From JBHGBB01 sp041946755 (lineage in GTDB: Bacteria; UBP4; UBA4092; JAOAEQ01), in the NCBI GenBank assembly GCA_041946755.1, contig JBHGBB010000181.1:1-8056 (forward strand): a stretch of DNA of 8,056 nucleotides, given 5' to 3'. Position numbers and translations under genes: made by a program. This document shows positions 5,524-8,056 of the stretch, one piece after another (position 1 is the first letter of the stretch; each line of letters opens with the position of its first letter). Below the pieces are notes generated by a model. The model searched no databases. It saw only the letters and a list, made by a program, of their open reading frames with translations, and was not told where the DNA came from.

Positions 5524-8056
5524 TTACTTTTTAGGTAGAGTAAGGATCGGTTTAAGGAATTTGCCGGTATAAGAGTTCTGGTTCTGGGCCACCTGTTCCG
5601 GGGTACCGGTAACGATGATCCGACCGCCATCATCGCCGCCTTCCGGGCCAAGATCAATCAGATAATCCGCAGTTTTAACCACATCCAGATTATGCTCGAT
5701 TACAATAACCGTATTCCCTGATTCAACCAGTCGATTAAGTACTTCTAATAATTTCTTGACATCAGCGAAATGCAGCCCGGTAGTCGGTTCATCCAAAATG
5801 AATACTGTTTTCCCGGTGCTGCGTTTGGTCAGTTCAGTCGCTAATTTCACCCGTTGCGCTTCCCCGCCGGATAAGGTGGTCGCACTTTGTCCGACCTGCA
5901 TATATCCCAACCCAACATCATATAAGGTCTGCAACTGCCGTTTGATTGCCGGTATATTAGTGAAGAATTCCAATGCATCTTCAACCGTCATTTCCAAAAC
6001 TTCAGCGATATTTTTCCCTTTATACCGGATTTCCAGGGTTTCCCGATTGAATCGTTTCCCCTGGCAGACTTCGCATTGGACATGTACATCCGGTAAGAAA
6101 TGCATCTCGATTTGAATCACTCCATCGCCGGAACAATTCTCGCATCGGCCCCCTTTAACATTAAAACTGAACCGGCCGGGTTTATATCCCCGCACTCTCG
6201 CTTCCGGTACCTGAGCAAACAGGGTCCGAATATCCGACCATAAACCGACATAGGTTGCCGGATTCGACCGCGGGGTTCGACCGATTGGCGACTGATCAAC
6301 ATTAATAACTTTATCGATATGTTCCAATCCGATAATTCGGGTATGTGGTCCTGGTTTATCTTTTGCGCCATAGAAATGTACCGCTAGCGCCCGATACAGG
6401 ATATCGTTCACCAGCGAACTCTTGCCCGACCCAGAAACCCCGGTGATACAAACGAATAACCCTAACGGAAACTTAACATCGATATTTTTCAGGTTGTTGG
6501 TTCTAGCGCCGATAACTTCCAGATATTTGGTCGAGTCTATTCTTCGATGTACCGGAACCGGAATTTCTAGTTTCTTAACCAGATATTTCCCGGTAATCGA
6601 ATTCTTATTTCGCATGATTTTTTCCGGAGTACCTACCGCAACCACTTCTCCCCCATGTTTCCCGGCACCAGGCCCTAAATCGACTACCCAATCTGCGCTC
6701 AGAATCGTTTCCTCGTCATGCTCTACTACAATAACGGTGTTGCCGATATCGCGGAGTGAAAATAAAGTATTCAGCAACCGGCGATTATCCCGTTGATGCA
6801 GCCCGATACTCGGTTCATCTAGGATATAGAGTACTCCAACTAATTGCGACCCGATTTGCGTCGCTAACCGAATCCGCTGCGCTTCACCACCGGCTAAAGT
6901 AGCGGCTGCCCGGTCTAAGGTTAGATAGTCAAGACCAACATCTACCAGAAACCCCAACCGATTCCGGATTTCTTTCAATACCCGATATGCAATCTGAGTC
7001 TCTTTCTCAGTTAAAGATAGATTATTGAAAAAGGATAAGGTCGATTTCACCGATAATCCAGTAACATCCATAATCGATTTATCTCCGATAGTAACCGCCA
7101 GCGTTTCCGGTTTCAGCCGTTTCCCTTTACATGCCGGACAGGGCTGTTCTGCCATAAACCGGAATATCTCGTTCCGGATATATTCCGATTCCGTTTCCTG
7201 AAACCGGCGTTCTAAATGCGGAATGACGCCTTCAAAATCATTTTCCCAATATCGTTTCCCGGGATTGCGGACATAGTCATTCCCATCTTTACCATACAGA
7301 ATAATTTTTTTCTGCTGGTCAGGTAACGACCGAAACGGTTTATTTAAATCGATATTATATTCCCGGGCGACATCTTCCAGAATCCGATAATAATATCCAC
7401 CAAGCCCGGTATTCCCATGGGCATAATATGCTGCTACATGGCTCCAGGGCGCAATCGCTCCTTCTCGAATGGATTTCTCCGGGTGAGGGATAATCAACTG
7501 GGGATCGAGTTTGGTGCTGGTACCCAGTCCATGACAGGTAGGACACGCACCATGCGGGCTATTGAACGAAAACATCCGCGGTTCGAGTTCCGGGAAACTG
7601 ATACCGCAATCGATACATGCGAAATGCTCGCTATAAACTAATAAGGCAGGCTTAAGTCCTAAGTCTTTAGTCCTAAGAGAATCATGCTCTTCTTTGGACT
7701 TCGGACTTCGGACTTCGGACTGCATTTTAATGATATAGACAATGCCATTACCCAATTTCAATGCCGCTTCAACCGAATCTGCAACCCGCTTTCTAAATTC
7801 GGATTGTGGATTGCGGATTGCGGATTGCGAGGTAGCATTCAGATTTGTTCCGGATTTGGCGACTAGTCGATCAACTACTACTTCAATATCATGTTTTTTA
7901 TATTTATCGAGGTCAATGGTTTCATTAACGTCATGAATGCTGCCATCTACCCGAACCCGGACATATCCCTGCCGGCGAACTTCATCACCATTCACTCGGC
8001 GATGGTGCGGCGGCGGCTGGTGTGCCAAGCCGGCGGCTTCGATCCGCCCGTCGCGC
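5524..8056 (-). CDS. uvrA: UvrA, excinuclease ABC subunit A (5' end missing)
   Basis: This is the DNA-damage sensor of nucleotide excision repair; it works in the cytoplasm as a dimer with UvrB. About 840 residues are present; full-length UvrA is about 940, so the N-terminal Walker A region lies outside the window. Counting from the TTG at 8028: first zinc motif C138/C141 with C162/C165, then C297-X2-C300. First signature is LAGGEAQR (378-385, Ala replacing the usual Ser), with Walker B ILDEP at 402-406 and EHDEE nearby. Second half: Walker A GVSGSGKSS (530-538), zinc CENC (629-632) and CEVC (652-655), signature LSGGEAQR (719-726), and ILDEPTTGLHFAD around 744-756. The protein ends at TAA 5524-5526. 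Two extra segments, residues about 60-78 and 102-127, are encoded by heptamer repeats. Upstream of EVRRQGYVRVRVDG the frame stays open to the window edge, but the residues do not look like UvrA. The gene converges on the beta-helix gene. Confidence 0.95.
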   Translation of the reverse strand, partial: RDGRIEAAGLAHQPPPHHRRVNGDEVRRQGYVRVRVDGSIHDVNETIDLDKYKKHDIEVVVDRLVAKSGTNLNATSQSAIRNPQSEFRKRVADSVEAALKLGNGIVYIIKMQSEVRSPKSKEEHDSLRTKDLGLKPALLVYSEHFACIDCGISFPELEPRMFSFNSPHGACPTCHGLGTSTKLDPQLIIPHPEKSIREGAIAPWSHVAAYYAHGNTGLGGYYYRILEDVAREYNIDLNKPFRSLPDQQKKIILYGKDGNDYVRNPGKRYWENDFEGVIPHLERRFQETESEYIRNEIFRFMAEQPCPACKGKRLKPETLAVTIGDKSIMDVTGLSVKSTLSFFNNLSLTEKETQIAYRVLKEIRNRLGFLVDVGLDYLTLDRAAATLAGGEAQRIRLATQIGSQLVGVLYILDEPSIGLHQRDNRRLLNTLFSLRDIGNTVIVVEHDEETILSADWVVDLGPGAGKHGGEVVAVGTPEKIMRNKNSITGKYLVKKLEIPVPVHRRIDSTKYLEVIGARTNNLKNIDVKFPLGLFVCITGVSGSGKSSLVNDILYRALAVHFYGAKDKPGPHTRIIGLEHIDKVINVDQSPIGRTPRSNPATYVGLWSDIRTLFAQVPEARVRGYKPGRFSFNVKGGRCENCSGDGVIQIEMHFLPDVHVQCEVCQGKRFNRETLEIRYKGKNIAEVLEMTVEDALEFFTNIPAIKRQLQTLYDVGLGYMQVGQSATTLSGGEAQRVKLATELTKRSTGKTVFILDEPTTGLHFADVKKLLEVLNRLVESGNTVIVIEHNLDVVKTADYLIDLGPEGGDDGGRIIVTGTPEQVAQNQNSYTGKFLKPILTLPKK
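7653..7723. repeat. Two heptamer runs inside uvrA
   Basis: TAAGTCC, TAAGTCT, TTAGTCC and TAAGAGA occupy 7653-7680. After a short spacer, GGACTTC is repeated three times and followed by GGACTGC at 7696-7723. Both runs have a 7-nt period. On the minus strand they are translated as the extra UvrA segment around SEVRSPKSKEEHDSLRTKD, without breaking the frame. Confidence 0.8.
7801..7828. repeat. Four tandem heptamers GGATTGC inside uvrA
   Basis: GGATTGT at 7801 is followed by three exact copies of GGATTGC at 7808, 7815 and 7822. On the minus strand this reads SQSAIRNPQSEF within UvrA, a stretch absent from ordinary UvrA proteins. Only one helix-forming segment (RVADSVEAALKLGNG) separates it from the second insertion. 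Confidence 0.85.
7997..8056. other. GC-rich window end lacking UvrA similarity
   Basis: By direct count 47 of the last 60 bases are G or C (about 78%), whereas the adjoining uvrA sequence is near or below 50%. The uvrA frame stays open through it but encodes a Gly/Ala/Pro/His-rich stretch (including AHQPPPHHRRV) where UvrA normally has a conserved RKGE-containing segment just before the LRRQG-like motif. A chimeric assembly end or sequencing artefact is the simplest explanation; a real rearrangement is possible. Confidence 0.6.

Noticed and set aside
5346..5657. Minus-strand 103-codon frame containing CHCEEQSDEAI
   Set aside because: It overlaps the 3' end of uvrA in another frame and otherwise consists of the REP-like palindrome and heptamer patch.

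Overview
The window looks like chromosomal DNA from an uncultured or poorly characterised bacterium. The DNA is moderately AT-rich, and several genes have strong AGGAGG-type Shine-Dalgarno sites. The only universally conserved gene is uvrA. Dispersed short repeats, both heptamer runs and a long REP-like palindrome, are of a kind often met in metagenome-derived and repeat-rich bacterial genomes. I cannot assign a phylum from the sequence alone.

Layout from left to right. Positions 1-90 are a heptamer-repeat patch that may also be the 3' end of an upstream gene. Positions 241-708 encode a small AraC-type protein that is only a DNA-binding domain, followed at 725-784 by three direct repeats with an exact 20-nt period. 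Positions 1119-1658 encode an uncharacterised 179-residue protein with a very strong ribosome binding site. A nested stem-loop with a T-run lies just after its stop. The 470-nt gap to the next gene holds a possible 30-residue membrane or signal-peptide microORF on the minus strand and a perfect ribosome binding site in front of an ATG-TAA start-stop pair. Positions 2131-2550 (139-residue single-pass membrane protein) and 2534-3586 (radical SAM/SPASM enzyme) overlap by 17 nt and are almost certainly co-translated. Positions 3839-5056 encode a secreted right-handed beta-helix protein with 21-residue rungs and stacked cysteines, closed by a clear intrinsic terminator at 5085-5117. Positions 5118-5523 are gene-free and repeat-rich: a near-perfect palindrome, a heptamer patch and a 78-nt REP-like nested palindrome. 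Positions 5524-8056 (minus) are the C-terminal four fifths of UvrA, convergent with the cluster and cut by the window edge.

The most interesting unit is 1119-5056, centred on the radical SAM/SPASM enzyme. Enzymes of this architecture usually modify peptides or proteins (RiPP and protein maturation) or small-molecule cofactors. No classical short precursor peptide is obvious. The overlapping membrane protein is the first candidate for substrate or partner; the 179-residue protein and the cysteine-rich secreted beta-helix protein are weaker ones. This functional link is inference from gene order only.

A second theme is repeat invasion. Runs with a 7-nt period occur at 1-49 and 5313-5361 and twice inside uvrA (7653-7723 and 7801-7828). 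In uvrA they are translated in frame as two extra segments close to the first zinc-binding motif. The last 60 nt of the window are about 78% G+C and do not encode the expected UvrA sequence, so the edge may be a chimeric or mis-assembled contig end.
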